Of a stretch of DNA of 64,000 bases, positions 1-12,900 are shown piece by piece; the stretch's first letter is position 1; each line of letters opens with the position of its first letter. Source of the DNA: Scatophagus argus (taxonomy: Eukaryota; Chordata; Actinopteri; Scatophagidae); contig NC_058498.1 in NCBI RefSeq assembly GCF_020382885.2, forward strand, positions 19,373,001-19,437,000, read 5' to 3'. The translations under genes were made by a program, and so were the position numbers. Under the pieces are notes generated by a model, which ran no database searches, was not told where the DNA came from, and saw only the letters and a list, made by a program, of their open reading frames with translations.

Positions 1-1056
1 CCCTTACATTAAACTATCGGCAGGAAAAATGTTGTAATTGCTTTGTAACTGTCAGTGAACTTACTCTGGGAATTTGTATCATTGAGGTCCACCTCTATCC
101 CCCCGTCTTGGTACTGAAGCTTTGAATACTGTTGAAAGCAATTGGAGGAGTGAGAAAATCGAGTTATCACGTCTTCGTAGTTCTTAAAGTTGGTTTTCTT
201 AAGCTAACGTTAGCTGCTTCACTTCACTTGCTAACGGATACAATACCACCACCGGACAGCCTCAATCACACACCTTGTCTATGATTCGATCCAGTGACCT
301 TTTGTAGTTAAGGCTATTTAAATATAGATGATTTTTCAAATGCAAGTCCATGTTGCATATAAAATACGCAAAATACGGTGAGAGATGATGGAAGTAGTAG
401 GCTAACTGATCTAAAACAAAAGGCGCTTTAAGTTCAAAATTCTTTCGTCACAGAAGGGAAACAGATGATTGGACGGGAGTACATGTTGCCTTCCTGTTTG
501 CTAGGAAATTATGATTTCCCAAATAGCACCCTTGAATATTTAAAACATTTGAAAGTCAGAACATCTTAAACAAGACAAATAACAGGATTTCAATTTTAGA
601 TTACTATTACACATGTCACGCTGTGTCAGTAATATATCGAGGAGAATGTGTCTATCAACTTGATGTGCAATAACACCGTGAGCACATCAAACACATGCCC
701 GCACGTAATGTCGCCAGTTTGTTTGTAACTGAACAAATCAACCCAGAAATCCTGTGTTTTATTTTGTATGGTTTTGTTGAGTGATCGTGATAAGTAAGAC
801 TTCCCGAATTTAGCCGTACGTGAGTATTACAGAAGCAAGTGAAATAGCCATTAGTGTGACGTCATTTTTGTCTGAAACATCATCTTCACGCGACAAACAG
901 TATGTCTCGCTGATATGTCGGAGCTCCACCTGGATATACACAAACAACCCTCCATCGTCTGGATTACACATTAAGTGCATCAACACATGAACTGTAAGTT
1001 ATTGTCCGGAATCATCGCCCACAGAGGAACGCTTGGTCCGTGAACCTCTCATCAGT
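1..1056. other. Upstream flank of AASDH
   Basis: No coding exon recognised. The stretch is AT-rich with only short chance frames. Its right part (about 840-1056) should hold the AASDH promoter and 5' leader, because the AASDH start codon is at 1057 and a palindromic CRE-like site lies at 857-864. The transcription start cannot be placed from sequence alone. Confidence 0.5.
857..864. promoter_or_regulatory. CRE-like palindrome TGACGTCA
   Basis: A perfect 8-bp TGACGTCA sits about 190 bp before the AASDH start codon. This is the full consensus for CREB/ATF bZIP factors and is common in core promoters close to the start site. Function here is inferred from position only. Confidence 0.4.
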
Positions 1057-4000
1057 ATGGCTGCGCGTACACTGCAGGAGCTTGTATCCGCCGCTGCCTC
1101 TGTGCACTCTGACAGAGAAGCTGTGATATATGACAGCGGGTCAGTATCGGGGAGCCCGGTGTCTTTGTTGTACCGAGAACTGATTGAACTCTCCGATGAG
1201 CTGTCTCACATCCTGCGAAAGAACTGCTCCCCTAATAACGGCGTGATTGGCCTGTGTTGCTGCGATGATTTATTCATACCTGTCTGGATTCTGGGGTGAG
1301 TTCACCATATTTACTCAATTAAACAAAAATCTGAGCAGTGAATATGTGAGTGTGTGTTATAAAAACAAGTTTGAACTTCTGTGACACGTTAAATAAGTTA
1401 TGTCTTGGGTGAACGGCTGCGTAAAGTGAAAGATGATAAATGATTGTGTGTTGTCTGCCAGTATCCTGCAGTCACCTGCTGCTTATGTCCCACTGGACCC
1501 AGAAGCTCCGGGACTCCTCTCTGCCAGGGTCATGAACCGGTGTGGGCTCAAGTACTGTGCTGTGAAGACTGACATCCTGCAGGTTTCATAGTTCATACGT
1601 TATCAATGTAAAAACAACACTAACGATAATCACTACTTGTTTGAATGCCACATTTCGTAATATTTTATGTTAAATCTTTATCCCCTATTGACACTTGCAG
1701 CCAGTAAGACGGGGCCATAAAATATAAACCAGTAATGCAGCACCCACTACATTTGTTGTTATGTGTTAGTGGTGCACAAACATTCAGTTAATTAAATTAC
1801 AAGACCTGACTGACATGTCCAAACAATGTTTTTTATCATGTTTCCTGTAAATCCCATTCGAAGTGTATATACTACAGGTGCCTTTGTTAGATAGCATTTT
1901 GTTTTACAGTATTAACATGAAGTATTCACTTGGTATGAATATTTAAATTGATTCATTTCCTCCTTTCACTCTGTCAAGCGATTTCAGGCAGCTCTAATGA
2001 AACACATATCGGTGGAGGTCTGTGTGGTGCTGCCCAGGTTAAGACTAACCCTGATACGATTCAAGCCACTGCCAGAGCCCGAAGGACTACTAGAAGAAAC
2101 CGGAGCTCAGACAGCAGGTGGTGCTGGTCTCCATCAGGAGGCTGGCCACATAGCCTTGGCATATGTGTTGCACACATCAGGAACAACTGGCCTTCCAAAG
2201 ATAGTGAGGGTGCCACATAAGTGTATACTCCCTAATATACTACACCTGAGGTGAGTGTTTCTTCCTTTTTGCCTTGAAGGGTCTCTAAAGCATTATTATT
2301 TTGATACTTATTTAAAAGCACATTAAAAAGGGAACCTTTCTTGGCTCAGATCTTTGTTTCAGATGAGAGCAGATGACGTGGTTTTCCTCGCCTCACCCTT
2401 AACCTTTGACCCCTCTGTGGTGGATATCTTCCTGGCCTTATCGTCTGGAGCTCAGCTCCTCATTGTCCCCACTGTGATCAAGAAAATGCCCAGCAGACTG
2501 TCTCAGCTGCTCTTCACTGATCACAAGACGACTGTCCTACAGGCGGGTGTAAAGAAACTGTTTTGCCTGGAAGATTTTTCGTTCACTATAATGTGTTGTG
2601 TTTTTTCTTGTTACCACAGGTCACGCCGACTCTGCTGGTCAGTTTTGGACACCAAATCTTAAAGCGGGAAGTGTTATCATCTGGCTCGTCCGTGCGGGTG
2701 TTGGCTCTGGGCGGAGAGGCCTGCCCCTCACCAGCTCTGTTGAGCAGCTGGAGGCACAAGGAAAACAAAACCCACATTTACAATATCTACGGTATAACTG
2801 AAGTGTCCTGCTGGGCCTGCTCTTACAAAATACCAGAGTCTCTTCTGCAGTGCAGTGATCTGTGAGTGAACCCTGTTTAAAATGACTTATTAAATCCACA
2901 TGTTATACAAGTTGCAGTCAGTAAAGCTTTATTGAACACTGCATGCTTTTCAGCTCCTTTGTGCCTCTTGGGAGTCCTCTGATGGATACAGTGGTGGAAG
3001 TAAGAGACGAACATGGGTGCATTGTTGCAGAGGGTGAAGGACAGGTGTTCATAGGTGAGAGAGAGCTCACTGATGCATACATGCAAACCTTATTTCAGTG
3101 ACCAAAATCCATGCAAATCACTACGATCACTGGTGCAGGTGGAGAGAACAGGGTTTGTCTCCTGGACAATGAAGAGACTGTCATCCCAGGGACAATGAGA
3201 GCCAGTGGAGACTGGGTTAATGTTAAAGACGCACAGCTGTGCTACCTCGGACGGAAAGACCGGCTGATTAAACGCCACGGAAAACGGGTGAACTTGGACA
3301 GCTTGCAACAAGTAAGACGTTTTAATATGTATATACTGTATTTTGCCATATATGAATAATACTGTAATAGTTATTTTAGTGTCACATAGAAGCACAATAA
3401 ATAAATTCACTTTATGACATCAAAGGCAATGAAGAGGTATAAGTGGTTAAGTGAAAATATTGTCTCTGAAGTTTCAGTGATTAAAATGTTTCTCATTGTA
3501 GAGAGAGAGAGAGAATGAAATCTTAAAGTGCTGTTGAAGCTGTAATTTCTCAACAGATGAATGTGTTAGCTAAGCCTTGCTTATTAACGTATTCAGCAGA
3601 CACAAAACAACATTAGCATTTATATGAAATCATGTTTGTGTCCATCTGACCAATGTAATATTTACTCTCCATTTAGCTTTGTTTTGGTTTTCACCAAATC
3701 CTGTGAAAAACATCTCTTTAGCGTCTAAATGCTCCTCTGTGTTCACCAGCCAGTTGCTAACGCAGTCTGTCTGTGCTGTGGCTTGAGAAGACAGTGGATT
3801 TATTAGAGCTTTTTCACTGAAAACAGCTGCCCGTTGCTGCTGAACGCAATGCTAACGAGAGCAGTGAGAGTGAAACAAAAATATTGATCTTAATAACATA
3901 ACCAAAACGACAAGCTGAAGGGTGTCGAAACGGTCGTTAGAGCTGAGGAGAGCTGGGTGATCATTTTCTGTGGGTTCATCTCTGAGGGATACCTTTTACA

Positions 4001-7000
4001 TTGCACACTGTTATCTGTTGTGATGTTGATAAGTTCAGTGTTTGAACTGACAATGGCCATAATTTAGCGATATTCAAGTGGATTCAAGGATTCAAGGAGC
4101 TTTATTGTCATTTCACACACGTAGAACATGAGTGGAACGAAATTAGTTTCCCCAGTCCCGGTATAAGCCCAATTGCCTAACAAAATAAATATAAATATAA
4201 ACAACGCTATATAATATAAAAACAGTAGAATATAAAAAACAGTAGATGGTATAAACATCAGTGTAAACAGTATAAACAGTAGTGCAAATGACTGACAGGG
4301 TAGTGCAAATGACAGTAGTGCAATGGGAACATGAGTAGTTCGAGAGTTCAGAAACAAGGAGGTTATAATCTTGTATGTACAGTATGAGATGCTCAAAAGA
4401 CAAGAAAATAAAATAATAACTAATTAAATGAGATTTTTAAAAAAAAATGAAAAGAAGAAAAGCAGTGAAATGTATAACAATATGAAAAATAAGAATATAT
4501 AAGGAAATTACTGGTGGTGCAGTTTTTCATGAGTAGTTTATGATTTGAGACAGATATTATTTAAATGAATACTCCACAGGATTCATTTTTATTTTTTATT
4601 TTATGTAAATACATGAATGAACTAAGATAACAATAACATCATAATCAGTTACAAAAATTAGCATTCTGTTTTTTATCGAAAGAAATGTCAACAGTCCCTT
4701 TAAAGACTGGATAGAAACAGTTTTTGTGTGTTGTAATTAAGAGGTTTTAACTGATTGTAACCATAGAAAGCTTTACATTTTTTCAGCAAAGTATTAATGT
4801 AGCATCTCTGCTCCTCCAGCTCATATCGAGTCTGCCTCGGGTGGGGGCCTGTGCCGTGGGTTTGCATGAAGGCTTTCGACTGCTTGCCTTTGTCGTGGTG
4901 TCCACATCTGGAGAGGCAGAAGCAGCTTGTCCTATTGCATCTGTGCAGGAGCATGTTGAACAAAGACCCTTGGGTGAGCTTCGGGAAAACCTCCCTTCTT
5001 CCGTGAAGCACCACCAGGCTGAGACAGGCGGTGCAGATGGAGACCTGAACAGACTCATCCTGAGCCAGCTGTCTCTGCTGCTGCCGTCTTACAGCGTTCC
5101 TGACGCACTGGTGCTGGTCCCAGCATTATGTCTGACTCCTCACGGTGAGCATTCGACACACAGTCACACCCAGGGAGAGATCCAGTCATTCAAATGTCAC
5201 GATTTTCCTTATGTTTGTTTTATCGCAGGTAAAGTAGACATAGAGGCTCTCATGAAAATATACCAAAGACAGAGACAGTGTTTGCGGTCTGATTCTTCGC
5301 GGGGAGACGTGACCAAACTAAAGCAAACTCTTCAGTCCTTGTGGCAGGTATTCCTCTACTTTTCACAACATAACTCCACATTTAAATACTTCCTGGTTTA
5401 AGCTGTTGGCTAAATATGTCTATGCTCAACCACATATCAACAGGAAATTTTAGGCCTTCCCACAGGCACGACCACTGATGAAAAATCCAACTTCCTGTTG
5501 AGTGGAGGAGATTCTCTGAAGGCGCTGCACCTTTGTGAAGACATCACCACTGCTGTGGGAGTGACCTCACCAGACCTTTTGGAGGTTATACTTGATGGGA
5601 CCTTCTCTGACATATTGCACCATGTTGCAAGACTAACACTGATGCCGCCGCATGAGAACAGTCCGTCATCGCTGTCAGAGGCCAAGAAACGTCACACTGA
5701 TGCTCCCTCTGTGGTGGCAGCAGCAAAGAGAGAACGCAAAGACTCCAGGAGAGCAGCAGAGGAGACGCAAGCTGTTAAAGTTATAAGACGAGCAGGTGAG
5801 GTGATTGAGATGAAAATTAAAGATCCAGAGACCAATGAAAGCCTCCAGGCTGATACACTTGGAGATAAGGATTCTAGTAAGAAACCCAGAGGCGATGCTC
5901 TGGGCCTCAGTCTGAGCTGGTCCTCAGACACAGGCAGATGTGTGGACGCCTCTCCGGTGTTTCTACTACAAGACAGGACAGGTCAGAGGTCAGACGAGGG
6001 TAAAACAACAGTGTTCATAGGCTCCCACTCTCACAGGATCCAGGCTTTAGACCTGATCACTGGGAGCCTTCTGTGGGAACGGGTTCTTGGGGACAGAATC
6101 GAAGCCTCGGCTGCAGTGTCTCACTGCGGGACCCTCGTGGTTGTAGGTCAGTATAAGCTCTCCAAATACTGTGTAAAAAAAAATGAAATAACTGACTGTA
6201 TGTTGTTTGCCTTTAGGATTTATTTTTGGATTTTCCCAGGTTGCTACGATGGCTGTGTGTATTTTTTGTGTGCTGTGTCTGGAAAGACACGGTGGACGTT
6301 TGAGACGGGGGATGCGGTGAAGAGCTCTCCTGCTTTGGATCCCCTCACAGGTCTGGTGGTAGTGGGCTCACATGATGGGCACGTTTACGCCCTGAATCCA
6401 AAGGTGAGTGCGTCGGTGAGTTTGCACAGTTCCGTGGTGTCACTTTCAATACTGCGGAAACAAGGAGAATGTGCCTTTCATTTCAACCTTCAAACTTTTA
6501 TTTTAGAATCTAACATATGGTCTGTAAGGCCCTATGTAGAGTAGTTTCTCAGCGCTGCATCAATAGGAACTGTTGACTCATCACTTGCAACAAATCGAGG
6601 ACCACATATGCTGAATGACTCAGCATGATACTCCATCGTTTTACAACCCCCATAGGAAAAGGATAAAAGAAAAACCCAAACCCGAGAGTGCTTCAACACA
6701 TAGGGCTTACAAAATACTCCTGCTTATAAAATGTACGTCGGTAGCATTGCTGATGTACAGATGTTGTCTGCTGTGACCTGTCACTGCGTATGTGACACTG
6801 AAGTAGTTTCCTCTCTGTTTAAGTAAAAGTTATCTAAACTGGTAAACGAGGTACAGAGAAATGAAGGCATAGGCATGTGTTGTTTGTCTCCAGCTTCAGC
6901 AGTGTGTTTGGAGGCGTCACTGTGGGGGTGGAGCTGTGTTTTCCTCCCCTTACCTCCATACCTCACTCAGGCAGCTGTATGCGGCTTCACTGGGAGGTCA

Positions 7001-8408
7001 CCTCCTCTGTCTCAACCCCGTGAGTAAAGAAAATACCAAACCGCAGTAAGCGTTTTGTTCACAGAGGAACATTCTGAACATTTTGCCACATAGTGTTTTT
7101 GTTTCCTGTCTCAGGACAGTGGAGAGGTCCTGTGGGCGTACTGTAGAGACATCCCGTTCTTTTCATCGCCAAACGGCTCCTCTGGTCATGTGATGATCGG
7201 TTCGGTGGATGGAAATATCTGCTGCTTCAGTAACAGAGGGAAACTGGTGAGAAGCCAGTGGTGTTTTCCTCCACTGTCTACTGTTACCAACGTTTTAAAA
7301 ATGCTTTGTCTCTTTGGTGAAACTGAGCCAAACTGATCTTTAGATAGAAAGGGTTGTTTAATCTTATCTGCTCAGCTTACTGTATTTCAGATCATTAAAG
7401 TGATATTTAAGGTTTGTTGCTTTGAATAACAACAAATTACAGATGTCATTAATTTATGTGCTATGTGAGATTTTAGGCCAAAATGAGGAAGAGTATAACA
7501 TTCTGTGTTAAAGTTAAAATCCTTAAGATTTTCATGAAATGGTTTTCAATGCTATTTCATTTTGTTCGGCAACAATCATTCAGTGTTTTGTTTTTTTTTT
7601 TCTTTTTTTTGCATTATATAATTGCCCCTCTGTTTTCATTGTAAGTGTCAGAGTCCGTCACTGGGTTCACATTGCCTTCACATGACGACACGAGGGATTT
7701 ACAGGAAACAATGCAGTGTGTAATCCGCTGTTACAGTTTTACTCTTAGTGATATTAGCCTCATTATTTACTGCTGAGTCTCCCACAACAAATGTGTGCAG
7801 TTACTACTAATGCTAACTGAACATTTCACTATTTTTCTGTTTGATTTCAGACAGGAGTAGAATTCTGGGACTTGTAGTATTAAACTGCACCTGCTGTAAC
7901 CACAGTGTTGCCACGGCTGACATCTTACAATTTACAACTTACAAAAGCAAATTGACTCAAAGCCATTTTAAAATACTGTAATATTTAAAAGACTCTTGTT
8001 GTCTCTCTCCAGGTTTGGCAGTTTTTAACAAAAGGACCTGTCTTCTCCTCTCCGTGTGTCACACCAGACCAGCAGAGGGTCCTGTGTGGATCACACGATG
8101 GTTGCCTGTACTGTCTGAACTGCGCAGACGGCTCTTTAGTTTGGACTTTCCGGACCACAGGGAAGGTGTTCTCCAGTCCATGTGTGTTTGATGGCTCTGT
8201 TGTGGGCAGAAGGGGGATTCTGGTGGCACTGGCCTCTACAGATGGCACAGTATGGATCCTGGATGGGCAAGATGGCCAAATGTTGGCTTCATTCCATCTA
8301 CCTGGGGAGCTGTTTTCATCCCCTGTGGTGTGGGGACAGTTTCTTGTAATCGGGTGCCGCAATGACTATGTGTATTGTTTAAATCTGACTGCCAAAGAAG
8401 AAACTTAG
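1057..8408 (+). CDS. aasdh: AASDH, beta-alanine-activating enzyme (acyl-CoA synthetase family member 4)
   Basis: Fourteen coding exons: 1057-1295, 1462-1582, 1979-2250, 2350-2542, 2620-2861, 2954-3054, 3139-3311, 4820-5144, 5229-5347, 5444-6146, 6240-6403, 6894-7019, 7115-7246, 8013-8408. They total 3306 nt, or 1101 residues (human about 1098). The start is the ATG giving MAARTLQELV, which aligns with human MTLQELV. The N-terminal half is an AMP-binding adenylation domain with P-loop SGTTGLPK (about 187-194) and YGITEVS (about 332-338). A carrier domain follows, with phosphopantetheine serine about 619 in LLSGGDSLKAL. The C-terminal third is a series of PQQ-type propeller blades (repeated S-S-P and G-S-H-D-G motifs). 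The family activates beta-alanine and loads it on the carrier domain; the final acceptor is not settled. The intron after 2542 begins GC rather than GT. A long intron (3312-4819) holds two repeats. Convergent with CRACD. Confidence 0.95.
3550..3985. repeat. Probable interspersed repeat in AASDH intron 7
   Basis: This stretch resembles, from memory, a dispersed teleost repeat that speaks of tttactctcc / ttagctttgttttgg / caccagccagttgctaac. No open frame and no clear terminal repeats. I cannot name the family; a repeat library search would settle it. Confidence 0.35.
4084..4345. repeat. LINE 3'-end-like repeat with ATTCAAGG units
   Basis: Begins with tandem ATTCAAGG units, followed by GAGCTTTATTGTCATTT and a GGAACGAAATTAG block. 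This combination is very common in teleost genomes and looks like the reverse complement of a truncated LINE 3' end with its short tandem tail. The family (Rex/L2 type) is a guess. It lies in AASDH intron 7. Confidence 0.45.
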
Positions 8409-9919
8409 AAGGATAAAAAGTGCCTTTGCACTCATTTTATAACTGATGGTTTTTATGTCTTTGCCAGAGTGGAGCTTTGGGAAACAAATTTTAATTAAAG
8501 TTCAGGGAAATAATGAGTCCAAGGTCTTTCAGTTCAGACATCAGTATTTAATTTACATTATTCATAACATTTTGTATCTCTTTAAGAATTTTCTCATGAA
8601 TATCTCTAAGTGGGACAAAAAAAGTGCAAATAATACCAAACATTTTTCTTGTTACATATAACACTGCGTACACTACACTATTGTGCACGACCAACGTTAG
8701 AAACAAAATGACAAAGTGACTCTTTCTGATCAAAGCTCTGGTAACGTCTTTGACTTCCATACAGTACATACTTACATACGTACAGATCATTAAGTGAGTG
8801 GCAGGAAATGAGAACTGGGAGGGAGGGTATAGAAGAAATGCCATATCACATTTACAAAGAAGTGAAGCCTACAACCACAAGTGTGTTACAGGAGGACAGC
8901 TACAAAAATAGTATGTTACAGCAAGCAGGTGTCGTGTCTGTCTCCATTAGCAAAGCAAAAAGTCCACATCGCATCATCACACAGCTGTGAGGATAATGTG
9001 CACTTCACTGTAAATGCCCAGTAACACTTGTGGTCTTAAGTGCTGTGTTCAGGTGCACCCACCGTGTGTTTATGACAGATTCTTTGCTTTATAATGATGG
9101 GATAGTACAATAGCCTCTTTGACAGCTATCACAGTCGTCACGGACACAGTGAGAATTGTTATGCTAAGAGTACAAGTTTAAAAAAAACACAGAAAAAAAG
9201 TCTTCTTTTGTACATGACAAACAAGGCTCAGAGAGGAGATACAGTATTGATTCAACATAGATAAATCAGCGGCTTTACATAAATAATACCAACTAGGGCA
9301 CAGAGGATGCCTGTAACACTTCCATCAGCCGTCCAGAAGCAGATCGAGCAGGTGCAGTTATTGTTACTGGTAGCCCTTAAAACACGATTCAGACAGTTAC
9401 CCTTTGTTGATCAAACACTGTCATATGTCAGAGCTTCAACTCTCTAATGCCGTGTTTCACCTTTTATTGTGTTGAGCAAATGATTAATTTACAACCATGG
9501 TGACGCAGTTGGCTACAAAATTTTATAAAATGGGGTTGGCTATTGCAGTGGCCAGCCATGGTTGTGATTGGCTGAGGACTCCCTGGACTGCGACATGTTT
9601 GTTCTAGCTGTGTCTTTTTGGGACATATAAATGTGTGTTTGAATACATTATGTGCATGCACGCAACAATTGTTTACATATATCTGTGTGGCTGTATTTGA
9701 ATAATTGAAAGTGAAGCGCACTTTAACATGATAATAGTACCGGCCAGTGTGTGGGGTTATTGGATGATGAGGGCTTTACTTGTTTCACAGTCAGGAGGAT
9801 GTTCATGGTGAGGTTTGGTGAGGGGGCAGGTGATCGTGACTCTCGGGGTGTCTCAGAGCCTGTGGGCAGTCGGCAGTCTCAGTGCAGGCCAGAGCCCGGT
9901 GTGAAGCTGGGGTGGGGTG
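8409..9919. other. Convergent 3'-UTR region between AASDH and CRACD
   Basis: No coding exon. AASDH reads in from the left and CRACD from the right, so most of the 1.5 kb is expected to be untranslated tail of one or the other. ATTAAA at 8494-8499 is a candidate AASDH poly(A) signal. The complement of 9463-9468 (AATAAA on the minus strand) is a candidate CRACD signal, which would give a CRACD 3' UTR of about 450 nt. Confidence 0.5.
9463..9468 (-). terminator. Candidate CRACD poly(A) signal AATAAA
   Basis: TTTATT on the plus strand reads AATAAA on the minus strand, about 450 nt past the CRACD stop codon. Choice among nearby hexamers is by position only. Confidence 0.4.
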
Positions 9920-12900
9920 TTATTTGATGATCTGAGGACAGTCGCTCCAGGCTTTGGCCTTTCGCTTGGCCAGGGCCAGCCAGGCTGGCTCTGTGGACAC
10001 CTGCGGAGAGTCACTGGAGGGGAAGCGCTTTGACACCTCTTTGACAGCAGGTGGCGATGGTGTAGAGTCTGCAATCTCAACTGAAACATCAAATCGGAGA
10101 CAAAAATTACACATGCATTTGTACATCCCTTTAAGTATGTTTTATGAAAGAGGATTAATGAAACTGATTTAGCTGCTACCCCTATTGATATTACTACTAT
10201 TATTTTCACAGTTAGTCTTCAGATTTTATTTCTATATATATTGACTTCTTCAGTGTCCGGAAACAGTGAAAAATGCCAATTTCCTAAAGCACGAGGTGAG
10301 TGTATGTCTTGTTTGGTCTGACCAGCAGTCCCAAACCCCAAATTAATTAATTAATTTGTAAAACAAAGAAAAGCAGCAAAGTCTTACTTCTGAAAACATG
10401 GAGCCAGTAAATATTTGTTATTTCTGGGTGGAAAATGACCAATGCTCATTGATTTATTTTCTGTCAATCAACCAAATGTTTTATCGACTAATTGTTCAAG
10501 AGATAGCCTACTGTAAAATTTATTTGAAACAAAAAATTATACTCCATAACAAATCCTTAAAAATATTTACAATAGTTGTCGTACTGTAAAAAAACATTTA
10601 GGGATGTGTGTATTTATTATTAATTAATCTAACAATTATATTTTTAGTCTATATAACGTCAGCAAATAGTGAAAACTTTTCCAGATCCCACGTGATGTCT
10701 TCAAATTGTTCATCATACAATTTATAGCCTTACAACCTTAAACCTAAAATAAATCAATTAAATAATAATTTCGACACTATACGGCTTTATTATTCTTACA
10801 CTTACATCCTCAATGTGCAGATCCTTACCAGTGACAGAGCTGGGTAAAGTGTTGGCTTTTTTCAGGTGCTCTCGGCGCTCAAATCGTCCCAGGAGGCTGT
10901 CGGGTCTCTTGGGTTCCTCTGGTGTCTGAGGTTTAGAGGAGGGACTGGTGCTCCCACTTCCTTTGCTCTCTGTTGGGCTGACCAGTGTAACCTACAGTAG
11001 AGATATGGAATTCTATAAAATTCTATAAATGTAAATGTCACAAGGGATATTATAAAGTGCGTAAAGGTGCAATCTATTACACATACACTGTCCCTAGCTT
11101 GTTTTTCGACCAGTTTGGACTCTCTTTGGCTACGGCGCTCCTCTCGATTCTGCTGCTGCTCCCTGAAGCCCTTCTGTTTCTGTAGAGCCAATGTGATCCA
11201 CAAGGGCCCAGCCTCCTTCTCTTGGACCCTGGAGCTGTCCAGTGAGTGCCTGCTCTGTAGTGAAGGTTTCTCTGTGGGGGAACACATACACATTGGCATA
11301 TTGCTAGGGAAAGATTTTGTTTTAAAGATATTGCATTAGTACAATGTCCAATATGATAACTGGATTTTTGTACCAATACTAAAATGATAACATTTTCAAA
11401 ATATAGACAAAGCAAATAGGATGACAAACCAGACCAGATATTGATTTTGGCATTTGACAGTTTTCAGTTTTTTACGTTACAGATAAATTTCAGCTGGTTT
11501 CAAGTACAGTGCTGAGGTTTGGTACCCATGCCACATCAAAGTAAATTTTCAACATTTGGGAAAATGTGTATTTGCTTTCTTGAGTTAATAGCAAAGATCA
11601 ATACTAGTGTCATGCATGTTTGGTAACTTAACTAACTTGCCCAACTCTGTCCAAACTGGTTTGTCTACCAGCACCTCCAAAGGCCACTGATTAACAAGTT
11701 ATTTCTTGTTTGTTTAATTCTTTCAAAACCAAGTAGCTTTAGGGCTGACAGATTGTCTGTTACATTTGAAAAGTACCATGCTATCTTTTTCCCTGTTTCC
11801 AGTTTTCATCCTAAAACTAACAGGATGCTGGCTGTAGCTATATACATATTTACTGCACAGACATGAGAGTGGTTTTAATCTTGTCACCTATCTCCAGACA
11901 AAACTGCTGCTCAAAATGTTGAACTAATCCTTTAAGCCATGCAGAGACACTATATGTTGAAGGACTTTGCTCCAAAAATGAAGATTTCAAATTCCTGATT
12001 GGCACAAAGACTGACCTCTCCTGATGAGCTCTGTCTTTCTGTCCACCTTCTCTCTCCAGGGGATGTTAATAGAGGGGAAGAAGGATCTCTTCTCCTTTGG
12101 TTCCTCTTCCATGTGGACCTGGCTTCGGCTGCTCTGGTGCAAATGGGCCGCGATCGAAGGTTCCTCACTCCTGTTCACCAGCTGCTCGCTGGATAATCCT
12201 GCAGCCCCTGTTCTCTGAATCACAGCATCACTGGGGGGCCCATGTGTCACTTTGGGTAGTGGCGATGGAGGAGGTGTGGGAACTGCTCCAACAGGTTTGG
12301 GTGACGTGGTTGGTCTACGGTAGAGCGGTGGTTTGGAAAGCACTTTCTCACCTTCGCTGGGTGTAATAGGGCTGGTAGACTTACGTGGTTTAGCTCGAGG
12401 GGTGGCGGGGGAGGCAGATGTATTTAAGTACTTGCCAACTGCACCTTCTTTTTGAGGCGAAGTGGGACTTGATTTGTCAGAAAAGACAGAGGAAGCATCA
12501 GAGTCTGGCTCAATAGGGGTGAGAGGTGAAGGGACGCCATCAAAGCTGTCCCCAGCACTGTATCGTTTCTTCCTTTTCTCAGTAGACTGTTCACTATGAA
12601 AGCGGAGGGAGTAGTTGGTCCTCCTCAGCTTAATGCCAAAAGGTGAGGGCTTCTCCTCACTGTCCTGGACTCTGTCCTCTCCCTCCTCTCTACTTTCAGA
12701 CACCCCTGTCTCACTCTGAGCCCTGCTCTTCAACTCTGGCCCCTCAGGTTTGGCTCCAGGGCTGGGAACCAGGAAAGAGGGGAGGTCTTTGGCAAACATA
12801 CATTCCTCGGACCCTCTCTCTGCAATGCGGACAGTTTTACTGGTCCTGTTCTGAGGTTTACTGGTTGAAGCTGTAGAGGCTGCAGTGAAGCTATCAGACA

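Noticed and set aside
1033..1056. Longer AASDH N-terminus starting at 1033
   Set aside because: The codon at 1033 is TTG. The first ATG in frame is 1057 and aligns with the human start.
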